Shown here piece by piece: positions 16,745 through 23,756 of a stretch of DNA of 64,000 nucleotides. The translations under genes and the position numbers were made by a program. Each line of letters opens with the position of its first letter. Position 1 is the stretch's first letter. The notes below the pieces were generated by a model that had not been told where the DNA came from, searched no databases, and saw nothing but the letters and a program-made list of their open reading frames with translations. Where the stretch lies: positions 1 through 64,000 of the forward strand of contig JBASRN010000022.1 of assembly GCA_049273855.1 (NCBI GenBank), given 5' to 3'. This DNA is from Onstottus_B sp049273855. GTDB lineage: Bacteria > Acidobacteriota > Blastocatellia > UBA7656.

Positions 16745-18010
16745 ATGAGACCGCGGTTGCTTCATGCAGCGGGAGGGTATCTTGTAGCCGTGCTGGGCAT
16801 CGGCGCAGCCACCGGCGTGCTCAAGCTTTTCCGGACTCACGCCAACACCACAACAGTGGCTCTTGCGTTCCTGTTGATCATCCTCTTCGTCGCTACGAAG
16901 TTTGGATCTCGACCCGCTGTCGGCGCCGCTTTGGCGGGAGTGTTCTGCTTTAACTTTTTCTTCCTTCCTCCCTTTGCCACTCTCACGATCGCCGACCCGG
17001 AGAACTGGGTTGCGCTGGTTGCGTTTCTTATCACCGCCGTCACCGCCGGCGAGCTTTCAGCCCGCGCGAAACGGCGAGCCGAAGAGGCCGAAGCCGGGCG
17101 GCGAGAAATCGAGCGCTTGTACACCGAGCTGCGCAACGCTTTCGAGCAGGCCAGCCAGGCTGAAGCGCTGCGACGAAGCGAGCGGCTCAAGTCCGCGCTG
17201 CTCGATGCCGTGACCCACGATATCCGCACCCCACTCACTTCGATCAAGGCGTCAGTCACCACCCTATTGGACGAGTTGCGCGCACGCAGGGACGACACGG
17301 CGAAGCTCGATGCCGAAGGCCGGCGCGAGATGTTGGAAGTGATCGACGAAGAGGCGGACCGCTTGAACAGGTTTGTCGAGGGCCTGGTCGAGCTTGCGCG
17401 CATAGAAGCAGGCCAGCTCGAGCTTCGGCGCCGATGGGGAACCGTTGACGAGATCGTTATGACCGCGCTCGAACGCGCTGAGCCGCTGACTCGCAGCCAC
17501 GCGGTCGAAGTGTCGATCGAAAAAGATCTGCCCGTCGTTCGCGTTGACGCCAAAGCTGTAGCCGAGGTCCTCTACACCCTTCTCGACAATGCCGCCAAGT
17601 ACTCGCCGAAGGGAACGCGCATCAAAGTCAGCGCCAGCCAGGCTGATGAAATGATGCGGCTGACGGTTGAAGACGAGGGACCGGGAGTTCCAACTGCGCT
17701 GCGTGAGCGCGTGTTTGACAAGTTCTTTCGTGCGATGCGAGACGGCGATATGGGTGCACAGCCCTCGGGAACGGGGATGGGGCTTGCGATCGCGCGCGGG
17801 ATTGTTGAAGCTCACGGCGGGCGCATCTGGGTTGACGACGGCAGCGGCGGACGCGGGACGCGAGTGGCGCTCACATTGCCCGTCGGCGATGAAGACGAAG
17901 GCAGCGGTACGCAGATAGAAGAAGCGAACGTCGGCGAGAGTCTTTTAACACGGCCGGAGCCCGGCACGATGGAAAGTCATGAACGAGAAGCAACGAATCC
18001 TGATCGTTGA
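16745..18010 (+). CDS. KdpD-like membrane histidine kinase (DUF4118 + HisKA + HATPase)
   Basis: This resembles the C-terminal half of KdpD. It has hydrophobic helices in residues 8-105, including the DUF4118-type stretch FFFLPPFATLTIADPENWVAL, then a coiled linker, the phospho-acceptor box THDIRTPLTS (H158 from ATG 16745), the N box DNAAKYSPKG and G boxes DEGPGVP and GTGMGLAIA. It lacks the cytosolic KdpD/Usp half and the GAF domain of the full protein; a matching cytosolic half is encoded at 28529. It overlaps the regulator gene by 32 bp. The last 45 residues are an acidic tail. It probably senses potassium status together with the separate half. Confidence 0.82.
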   Translation: MRPRLLHAAGGYLVAVLGIGAATGVLKLFRTHANTTTVALAFLLIILFVATKFGSRPAVGAALAGVFCFNFFFLPPFATLTIADPENWVALVAFLITAVTAGELSARAKRRAEEAEAGRREIERLYTELRNAFEQASQAEALRRSERLKSALLDAVTHDIRTPLTSIKASVTTLLDELRARRDDTAKLDAEGRREMLEVIDEEADRLNRFVEGLVELARIEAGQLELRRRWGTVDEIVMTALERAEPLTRSHAVEVSIEKDLPVVRVDAKAVAEVLYTLLDNAAKYSPKGTRIKVSASQADEMMRLTVEDEGPGVPTALRERVFDKFFRAMRDGDMGAQPSGTGMGLAIARGIVEAHGGRIWVDDGSGGRGTRVALTLPVGDEDEGSGTQIEEANVGESLLTRPEPGTMESHEREATNPDR

Positions 18011-18680
18011 CGACGAGCCGCAAATCACTCGAGTGCTGCGAACAAGCTTGACCAGTCACGGCTACGACGTGCGAAGCGCCGCCGACGGCGAGTCCGCGCT
18101 CGAGACGTTTGGCGATTGGCGCCCTGATCTCGTTATCACCGACCTCTCGATGCCCAACCTCAACGGCATCGAGCTGTGCCGGCGGCTGCGAAAGGTCTCG
18201 ACGGTTCCAATAGTCGTGCTCTCCGTGAAGGGCGAAGAGAAGACCAAGGTCGAAGCGCTCGACGCAGGCGCGGACGACTATGTCACGAAGCCGTTTGGCA
18301 TGGACGAGTTGCTTGCTCGCGTTCGAGCGGCGCTGCGGCGCACAACCGAGCTTCAGACTGACGATCCGGCTTCAACGGCGTTGGAGGCCGGAGACTTTCG
18401 AGTAGACCTCGAAACTCGCAGCGTTATGGTAGAGGATCGGCAGGTTCATCTCACGCCGAAAGAGTACGACCTGCTGGTTTACTTGATCCGCCATCCCGGG
18501 AAGGTGCTCACGCATCGCACGCTGCTCGCCGCGGTGTGGGGCGGCAACTACGTCGAGCAGACCGAGTACCTGCGAGTGTTCATCGGGCAACTCAGAAAGA
18601 AGATCGAACTGGACTCTTCTTCGCCTCGTTACATCCTCACCGAGCCATGGATCGGCTATCGCTTTGATCCAGGCGAATGA
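17979..18680 (+). CDS. kdpE: OmpR-type response regulator, KdpE-like
   Basis: The receiver domain (residues 6-118) has acidic DD at 11-12, the phosphorylation site D55 in VITDLSMPN and the lysine of VTKPFGMDEL. A winged-helix DNA-binding domain fills residues 135-233 (HLTPKEYDLLVYL, RHPGKVLTHRTLL, YLRVFIGQLRKKI). The kinase gene overlaps it and kdp structural genes follow. Two operator candidates matching the E. coli KdpE box occur in this locus, at 18769 and 29705. I therefore call it KdpE with fair confidence. Confidence 0.82.
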   Translation: MNEKQRILIVDDEPQITRVLRTSLTSHGYDVRSAADGESALETFGDWRPDLVITDLSMPNLNGIELCRRLRKVSTVPIVVLSVKGEEKTKVEALDAGADDYVTKPFGMDELLARVRAALRRTTELQTDDPASTALEAGDFRVDLETRSVMVEDRQVHLTPKEYDLLVYLIRHPGKVLTHRTLLAAVWGGNYVEQTEYLRVFIGQLRKKIELDSSSPRYILTEPWIGYRFDPGE

Positions 18681-18715
18681 TTCCTTGCCATTTCCCTTCT
18701 GATTGCGATTTGGGT

Positions 18716-18744
18716 TTCACGCAAAGCCGCAAAGGATCGCAAAG
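18716..18744. repeat. tandem GCAAAG-type intergenic repeat
   Basis: A run of the unit (C)GCAAAG (TTTCACGCAAAGCCGCAAAG and onward) lies between kdpE and the operator at 18769. Repeats of this style are common in intergenic DNA of environmental bacteria. No function is assigned. Confidence 0.4.
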
Positions 18745-18768
18745 TCGCCTCTCGACGTTCGCCTTCTT

Positions 18769-18811
18769 CCTTACGAACTCTTTATCAGACTTTTACACCG
18801 GTCTTACGCGC
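18769..18811 (+). promoter_or_regulatory. KdpE-box array upstream of the porin-kdpFABC unit
   Basis: Four direct hexamers sit exactly 11 bp apart: CTTACG (18770), TTTATC (18781), TTTACA (18792) and CTTACG (18803). The middle pair, TTTATC-N5-TTTACA, differs by one base from the E. coli KdpE operator TTTATA-N5-TTTACA. A second copy of the whole 43-bp element (33 of 43 bases identical) lies at 29705. A -10-like TAGCCT follows near 18821, so this would be an activator-dependent promoter. Confidence 0.65.
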
Positions 18812-18886
18812 GCGGTGCTAGCCTGATCGTGTAAACCAGAGCCGCCAACCGAGCCTGCTCCGGAGTCGAGGTGTGAAGGAAGCAAC

Positions 18887-19177
18887 ATGCAAAAGAATGA
18901 GCTGATCGGCATAGTCGGAGTATTTGTTCTGACCTTTTGCTTGATCGCGCTGTATCACTTAATAGGTAAGTTAGGCCGCCACCGTAAGCGTTACGGCGCT
19001 CAGATAAAGCGGGCCAAACAACCCGAGGATCGGCGGCCAGATCACGATCCGCGCAGGACTTTTGGCAAGGATGACGCCTGGCTTTTATGGAGTCAGGAAC
19101 TCGACGAGCGAGCCGGTCCATCGAAGCCTGGCTTCCCCGACCACCGCGAAACAAGGGGCTCTTGGCTACGTTCGTGA
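18887..19177 (+). CDS. small single-helix membrane protein at head of kdp unit
   Basis: A 96-residue protein with GAAGGAAG ahead of the ATG. Residues 5-28 form one transmembrane helix (IGIVGVFVLTFCLIALYHLI), and the rest is a basic then mixed soluble tail. It is the first gene after the KdpE-box element. No known family is recognised. The position suggests a role in the potassium response, but nothing in the sequence proves it, and the C-terminal third has a less protein-like composition. Confidence 0.5.
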   Translation: MQKNELIGIVGVFVLTFCLIALYHLIGKLGRHRKRYGAQIKRAKQPEDRRPDHDPRRTFGKDDAWLLWSQELDERAGPSKPGFPDHRETRGSWLRS

Positions 19178-19210
19178 GAGTCGTTAGAGCGATGGTACGT
19201 TTCACACGAG

Positions 19211-19411
19211 GTGAATCCCCTGAGTTGGTCAGAAATCAAGAAAGCTGTTGAGCAGGCTAGCATTGCTGACGAGGAGGAAGTCGCAGTCATTCAATGTCAG
19301 GCGCATGACGGAAACAAGGCGCTTCACAAGATCAAACTCGGAAAGTTCGTAAAGCTCGCCGAGAACGTTTCGGAAAGCGCGCGAGAAGAAGCTAGTGGAT
19401 GCACTTGCTGA
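19211..19411 (+). CDS. small acidic cytoplasmic protein
   Basis: A 66-residue frame starts at GTG 19211. It is soluble and acidic, with a helix (SWSEIKKAVEQASIADEEE), a strand-rich middle (VAVIQCQAHDG) and a cysteine-containing end (GCTC). The composition is protein-like and the gene sits in the porin-kdp transcription unit, but the Shine-Dalgarno site is weak. Function unknown. Confidence 0.5.
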   Translation: MNPLSWSEIKKAVEQASIADEEEVAVIQCQAHDGNKALHKIKLGKFVKLAENVSESAREEASGCTC

Positions 19412-19430
19412 CTTCGAAGGAGGAATTAGC

Positions 19431-19565
19431 ATGACGTGGTTTCGCTACGCCCGTACAACCGACACGCGACTCGACATAGAGCGCGAGCACGAAACATCCT
19501 GTAGCCCGAGCGGTCAGAACCCCAAAAAGGAATCGGGTTTCAGCAGGACTGCTGAGAGAAGATGA
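19431..19565 (+). CDS. possible 44-residue miniprotein
   Basis: ATG 19431 has a strong GGAGGAATTAGC leader (GAAGGAGG) with ideal spacing. The frame encodes MTWFRYARTTDTRLDIERE and a polar tail, with no membrane segment. Its stop overlaps the ATG at 19562 of the following frame as ATGA, which would allow translational coupling. The strong ribosome site is the main support; the amino-acid sequence matches nothing I know. Confidence 0.4.
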   Translation: MTWFRYARTTDTRLDIEREHETSCSPSGQNPKKESGFSRTAERR

Positions 19566-19585
19566 GTGACGATTCGGAGGTCAAT

Positions 19586-21106
19586 GTGAAACTGATCAGT
19601 CGTTTTGTTTTCGCATCCATTTTCTCGGCGTTCCTTGCCGGCGATTCAATCGCCAGGCAGATGGACGGCAATAAGCCCAAGCAAGTAGTCGCCGCCGCTA
19701 CTACAACCGGTCCGGCCTCCACAGCCGTGAAGAGCGGTTCTTGCGACAGCAACAACGCCCCGGAGCCAGGCGAGCGTGAGCGATTGTTGATGGAGCGAAT
19801 TGACAGGCTCGAGCAAAGACTCGCCGAGCTTGAAACCCGCCGCGAAGGTAGGCCGGCCGCTGAGCAGCCGCAGGCTGCCTCGACAACTACGCCGATTGCG
19901 GCTCATTCCGCGGAGGGAGTCGCAACGGGCGGGACCACTCAGGCCGCTCCCGAACCAACGCAGATCAGCACGGAAGACCGCGGTGTGCTCGACTTCCTGC
20001 GTGATACAACCTTCAACGTCTCGCTTGATGGATACTACGGCTACAACTTCAACAAGCCTATCGGCCGAATCAACCTGCTTCGCGCATACGACGTGATGAG
20101 CAACAGCTTCAGCCTGAATCAGGCGTCGGTGTTCATCGAGCGAGCGCCCAACGTGGAAGCCGGGCGCCGCTTCGGAGCGCGACTCGACCTGATGTACGGT
20201 CAGGCAACCGAGACGGTTCAGGGCAGCGCGGCAAACGAACTGCGGCCGCAAGTTTATCGCCCGGTGTGGCAAGCCTTTGGCACCTACATCGCTCCGGTTG
20301 GCAAGGGCATCACGCTCGACTTTGGCAAGTTTGCAAGCAGTCTGGGCTATGAGACGAACTACAGCAAGGACAACTACAACTATTCGCGTTCGTATTACTT
20401 CAACTTTCTGCCCTTTTATCACATGGGCTTGCGGGCGAAGTATCCAGTCAACGACAAGGTCACGGTCATGTACCACCTAATGAACGGCATTCAGCAATCG
20501 GAGGACTTCAACGGATTCAAGTCGCAGCACTTCGCGGTTATCCTGACGCCGGTCAAACAAGTGACGTGGCAGGTGAATTACTACGTCGGCCAAGAGCAGC
20601 GCGACCTCGTGCCCGAGCTAAACCCAGGCATTCCTGGTTTGCCGACCCAGCCAGGGCTTTCAACCAACATTATTCGGCCTGTGCCGAACGGGCGGCTGCA
20701 TATCTTCGATACGTATGCGACCTGGAACGTGACCGATAAGCTGATCCTGGCTGCCGAAGGCGACTACGTCGTCAATCGTGTGCAGGACTTCTCTGCGCTG
20801 CACATAAGCGGCGGGGTGGCTTACGCGCGGTATCAGTTGACCCCCAGGTTCGCGCTCGCCGGTCGCGGGGAGTATCTATCGGACCGGGGTGGACTCTTCA
20901 GCGGCGTAACGCAGGCGCTTAAGGAAACGACGCTGACTGGCGAATTCAAGCTTGCCGACGGATTCCTGCTGCGCGCCGAGTGGCGCCGTGATTTTTCAAA
21001 CCAACCGTTCTTCCTGACTGAGACAGAAGGCGTTTTGAAGAAGGCGCAGAACACCGCAACTCTCGGGTTGATTTGGTGGGTAGGTCGGAAGGAAGGCGCG
21101 TGGTAG
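19586..21106 (+). CDS. outer-membrane beta-barrel porin (BBP2-like)
   Basis: The protein has a signal peptide, a short coiled coil (ERIDRLEQRLAELETR), a Thr/Ala/Pro linker and a barrel of about 380 residues. The barrel has alternating aromatic strands such as FNVSLDGYYGYNF and VTWQVNYYVGQEQ, and ends in LIWWVGRKEGAW. This fits the OmpL-like 'putative beta-barrel porin-2' group. GTG 19586 is preferred: GGAGG lies five bases upstream and the product then starts KLISRFVF, a normal signal. ATG 19562 gives an acidic leader of eight residues. It probably admits K+ or other small solutes to the periplasm for the Kdp pump encoded downstream. Confidence 0.8.
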   Translation: MKLISRFVFASIFSAFLAGDSIARQMDGNKPKQVVAAATTTGPASTAVKSGSCDSNNAPEPGERERLLMERIDRLEQRLAELETRREGRPAAEQPQAASTTTPIAAHSAEGVATGGTTQAAPEPTQISTEDRGVLDFLRDTTFNVSLDGYYGYNFNKPIGRINLLRAYDVMSNSFSLNQASVFIERAPNVEAGRRFGARLDLMYGQATETVQGSAANELRPQVYRPVWQAFGTYIAPVGKGITLDFGKFASSLGYETNYSKDNYNYSRSYYFNFLPFYHMGLRAKYPVNDKVTVMYHLMNGIQQSEDFNGFKSQHFAVILTPVKQVTWQVNYYVGQEQRDLVPELNPGIPGLPTQPGLSTNIIRPVPNGRLHIFDTYATWNVTDKLILAAEGDYVVNRVQDFSALHISGGVAYARYQLTPRFALAGRGEYLSDRGGLFSGVTQALKETTLTGEFKLADGFLLRAEWRRDFSNQPFFLTETEGVLKKAQNTATLGLIWWVGRKEGAW

Positions 21107-21174
21107 AGGGGTTTGACGATGATTGAGGTCTACGCGCGTCGATTGAAACGGCTCAAAATCAGAGTGAGGATAAA

Positions 21175-21441
21175 ATGACGAGGCGAACGCATCGGATTAG
21201 CCGATTAAGAAGACAAATACACCAAAGGGAACTAGAGTTGTTCCTTAATGCACAGGCTCAGGATTCATCTCTGTTAGGCGAAGGGCGAGAGAGCGTCCCG
21301 TCGAGATGGGGTTTAGTCAAGCGAGCACTGGTGAGCTTTCTCAAAGATCTTGACCGCTTTATAGATTCTCTACTCGCACGTTATATCGTCCGTCGCGAGA
21401 CTCGCCGAGGCAGGGCACCAGTCAAACAAGAACGACACTGA
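21175..21441 (+). CDS. small basic hypothetical protein in kdp unit
   Basis: An 88-residue, strongly basic protein with GAGGATAAA before the ATG. It has an N-terminal helix rich in Arg (ISRLRRQIHQRELELFL) and an amphipathic helix RALVSFLKDLDRFIDSLLAR. There is no clear membrane helix, so it may lie on the membrane surface. It sits between the porin and the kdpF miniproteins. Family unknown. Confidence 0.5.
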   Translation: MTRRTHRISRLRRQIHQRELELFLNAQAQDSSLLGEGRESVPSRWGLVKRALVSFLKDLDRFIDSLLARYIVRRETRRGRAPVKQERH

Positions 21442-21454
21442 AGGAGGGATGAAG

Positions 21455-21538
21455 ATGTTAGACCTGATATTCATCGTGTTGGTCGTCTTTTTCTTTGCTG
21501 TTGCGTTTTGGTATGTGCGCTTCTGCGAGCGAGTGTAG
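21455..21538 (+). CDS. 27-residue transmembrane miniprotein upstream of kdpF
   Basis: ATG 21455 has AAGGAGGG seven bases upstream (21441-21448). The product MLDLIFIVLVVFFFAVAFWY continues VRFCERV and stops, so it is one hydrophobic helix with a short charged C-terminus, the same build as KdpF. The strong ribosome site and its place just before two more one-helix frames support a real gene. It may be an extra KdpF-like accessory subunit or a separate small membrane regulator. Confidence 0.6.
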   Translation: MLDLIFIVLVVFFFAVAFWYVRFCERV

Positions 21539-21550
21539 GAAGGAGTAAAT

Positions 21551-21661
21551 ATGGATCAGGAAGAAGTCAAACTAGGAATCATAGCTTTGATCCTGCTTGC
21601 GTCATACGGTGCCTTGCTGTTTGAGGAGGCTTATCGAAATAACACGCGGAGAAAGCAATGA
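21551..21661 (+). CDS. 36-residue transmembrane miniprotein coupled to kdpF
   Basis: ATG 21551 follows GGAAGGAGTAAAT. The product MDQEEVKLGIIALILLASYG continues ALLFEEAYRNN and ends RRKQ: an acidic N-terminus, one helix and a basic tail. Its stop overlaps the kdpF start as ATGA (21658-21661), so translation of kdpF is probably coupled to it. I know of no described family for it. Confidence 0.6.
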   Translation: MDQEEVKLGIIALILLASYGALLFEEAYRNNTRRKQ

Positions 21662-21747
21662 ATGTGGAATACATCATCAGCGGAATCGTCGCACTGTTGC
21701 TGCTTGCGTACCTGACGTACGCGCTGCTCAAACCGGAGAAGTTTTGA
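21658..21747 (+). CDS. kdpF: potassium-transporting ATPase small subunit KdpF
   Basis: The 29-residue product is one transmembrane helix ending YALLKPEKF, the recognised C-terminal signature of KdpF. It stabilises the KdpABC complex in the inner membrane. The start codon overlaps the stop of the miniprotein gene before it. A palindromic repeat of 90 bp separates it from kdpA. Confidence 0.88.
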   Translation: MNVEYIISGIVALLLLAYLTYALLKPEKF

Positions 21748-21754
21748 CGGCGCT

Positions 21755-21844
21755 TGTACGGGCGCCCCTCCTTAGAAGCCTACCCGTAAGCTGTTGATTC
21801 CATTCAACAGCGTTCCGTGGTTTCTAAGGAGGGAAGCCCTTACA
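21755..21844. repeat. palindromic element between kdpF and kdpA
   Basis: The 24-nt arms 21755-21778 and 21821-21844 pair in 20 positions, including an unbroken 12-bp block CCCTCCTTAGAA. Inside is a perfect 8-bp hairpin (21790-21797 with 21804-21811, 6-nt loop). TACGGG (21757-21762) can also pair with CCCGTA (21783-21788), which would compete with or knot into the outer helix. It starts TGTACGGGCG, close to the TGTACGGACG start of the element at 28392. It may be a repeat that now acts in the mRNA, for instance lowering kdpA relative to kdpF. Confidence 0.65.
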
Positions 21845-21857
21845 GGTGGAGAACACG

Positions 21858-23651
21858 ATGACACTCAACGGATTCTTACAACTTGCGGTTTACTTTCTGG
21901 TGCTGGTCGCGATAACGAAACCGCTTGGAGTCTATATGGCCCGAGTCTTCGAGGGCGAGAAGACTTTCATGAACCGCGTGGTTGGGCCAATCGAGCGGCT
22001 GATCTATCGTTTGTGCCGCGTCGATGCTTCAAGCGAGCAACACTGGACTACTTACACGGCGGCGATGCTGATGTTCAGCGTGGTCTCGCTGCTCGTTCTT
22101 TACCTGCTTCAGCGGGTCCAATACTATCTGCCGCTCAACCCGCAGGAGTTCGCAGGAGTCAAACCCGACCTCGCCTTCAACACCGCCGTGAGCTTCACCA
22201 CCAACACCAACTGGCAGGCGTACTCAGGCGAATCGACGATGAGTTACCTGGTGCAGATGGCGGGACTGGCTTTTCACAACTTCACATCCGCGGCCACAGG
22301 CATAGTCCTGGCGATCGCCTTTATTCGCGGCATCGCGCGACGCGAGGCAGAGACGATCGGCAACTTCTGGGTTGATCTTACCCGGTGCTCGCTCTACGTG
22401 CTGTTGCCGCTGTGCTTCGTCGGAGCATTGGCGCTTGTGTCGCAAGGTGTCGTTCAGAACTTCAAGCCTTACACACAAGCCGCGTTGATCGAACCGCAGC
22501 AGGTCACAAAGACCGACGCCGACACCGGAGAAGAAAAGACCGAGACCCAGACAGACCAGACGATCGCTCAGGGGCCGGTTGCTTCTCAGGAGATCATCAA
22601 GGAAATGGGAACAAACGGCGGGGGATTCTTCAACGCGAATTCGTCGCATCCCTTTGAGAACCCGACCCCCCTGTCGAACTTTCTCGAGATAGTGGCGATC
22701 TTTTCGATCGGTTCGGGGCTGACCTACACCCTTGGTCGGATGACCGGCAATCAAAGACATGGCTGGGCAGTGTTCGCGACGATGTCGATTCTTTTTCTCG
22801 GCGGCTTCTTCGTCGCTTACTACTTTGAGGGGCGCGGCAATCCCAACTTCAACCAGTACGGAATTACACAGAACGCTTCTCAAACCACTAGTCTCGAACA
22901 GGCGGGCGGCAACATGGAAGGGAAGGAAGTTCGCTTCGGCATAATGAACTCAGCGCTGTTTGCGACGATTACGACGGATGCCTCGTGTGGCGCTATCAAC
23001 TCCTGGCATGATTCATACACTCCGCTCGGCGGCATGATCCCGCTGTTGAACATCATGCTGGGAGAGATTATTTTCGGCGGTGTTGGGGCCGGTATGTACG
23101 GGATGTTGGTGATGATAGTACTGACAGTGTTCATAGCCGGTTTGATGGTCGGCCGCACACCGGAGTATCTCGGTAAGAAGATCGAATCGAAGGACGTGAA
23201 GATGGCGATGCTCTATGTGCTCGTCTTTGCTCTATCGATCCTCTGTTTTTCAGCGTGGTCGAGCGCTGCTCCGTACGGTGCCTCTAAAGTCAACAACAGC
23301 GGACCGCACGGTCTGTCGGAGATTGTCTACGCTTACACTTCGGCGACCGGAAACAACGGCTCGGCGTTCGCGGGAATTAACGTCAACACGTATTGGTACA
23401 ACACGACGCTTGGACTGGCGATGCTAGTCGGCAGATTCTTGATGATCATTCCGGCGATGGGAATCGCCGGGAATTTGGCGATGAAGAAGATCGTGCCGCC
23501 CTCGGCAGGGACGTTCCCGGTGTACACGCCGCTGTTCGTACTGCTGCTCATCGGCGTGATCCTGATCGTCGGTGCGCTGACGTTCTTCCCGATGCTGTCG
23601 CTCGGGCCCATAGTGGAGCATTACTTGATGAACTCCGGAACGACGTTCTGA
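21858..23651 (+). CDS. kdpA: potassium-transporting ATPase subunit KdpA
   Basis: The K+-binding and channel-like subunit, 597 residues from ATG 21858 (AGGTGGAG upstream; GTG 21846 is an alternative). About ten membrane helices carry the four filter regions: TTNTNWQAYSGE, GTNGGGFFNANS, TDASCGAINSWH and GNNGSAFAG. A polar insert near residue 215 (TGEEKTETQTDQTIAQG) is an extracytoplasmic loop. It selects K+ and passes it to KdpB. Confidence 0.95.
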   Translation: MTLNGFLQLAVYFLVLVAITKPLGVYMARVFEGEKTFMNRVVGPIERLIYRLCRVDASSEQHWTTYTAAMLMFSVVSLLVLYLLQRVQYYLPLNPQEFAGVKPDLAFNTAVSFTTNTNWQAYSGESTMSYLVQMAGLAFHNFTSAATGIVLAIAFIRGIARREAETIGNFWVDLTRCSLYVLLPLCFVGALALVSQGVVQNFKPYTQAALIEPQQVTKTDADTGEEKTETQTDQTIAQGPVASQEIIKEMGTNGGGFFNANSSHPFENPTPLSNFLEIVAIFSIGSGLTYTLGRMTGNQRHGWAVFATMSILFLGGFFVAYYFEGRGNPNFNQYGITQNASQTTSLEQAGGNMEGKEVRFGIMNSALFATITTDASCGAINSWHDSYTPLGGMIPLLNIMLGEIIFGGVGAGMYGMLVMIVLTVFIAGLMVGRTPEYLGKKIESKDVKMAMLYVLVFALSILCFSAWSSAAPYGASKVNNSGPHGLSEIVYAYTSATGNNGSAFAGINVNTYWYNTTLGLAMLVGRFLMIIPAMGIAGNLAMKKIVPPSAGTFPVYTPLFVLLLIGVILIVGALTFFPMLSLGPIVEHYLMNSGTTF

Positions 23652-23750
23652 GGCCAAGTTTTCTGAGGCCAAGTTTCTGGTTTCTGGTTTGTGGTTGGAG
23701 CTTGGAGGAACTAGAAACCAAAAACTAGAAACCAGAGACCAGAGACCAGA
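23652..23750. repeat. short tandem/inverted repeat between kdpA and kdpB
   Basis: GAGGCCAAGTTT occurs twice, then GTTTCTGG units on the left are mirrored by CTAGAAACC and AGAGACC units on the right, around the spacer TTGGAGCTTGGAGGAACTAG. The last unit provides the AGAGGATTC ribosome site of kdpB. The build (tandem units, core, inverted tandem units) is shared by the elements at 42482 and 42804. Confidence 0.55.
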
Positions 23751-23756
23751 GGATTC

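Noticed and set aside
19646..20476. 276-codon minus-strand frame
   Set aside because: Opposite the porin gene and without any known motif.
21755..21844. ydaO-type c-di-AMP riboswitch at kdpA
   Set aside because: Too short and without the conserved core of that class; the paired arms look like an extragenic palindrome instead.
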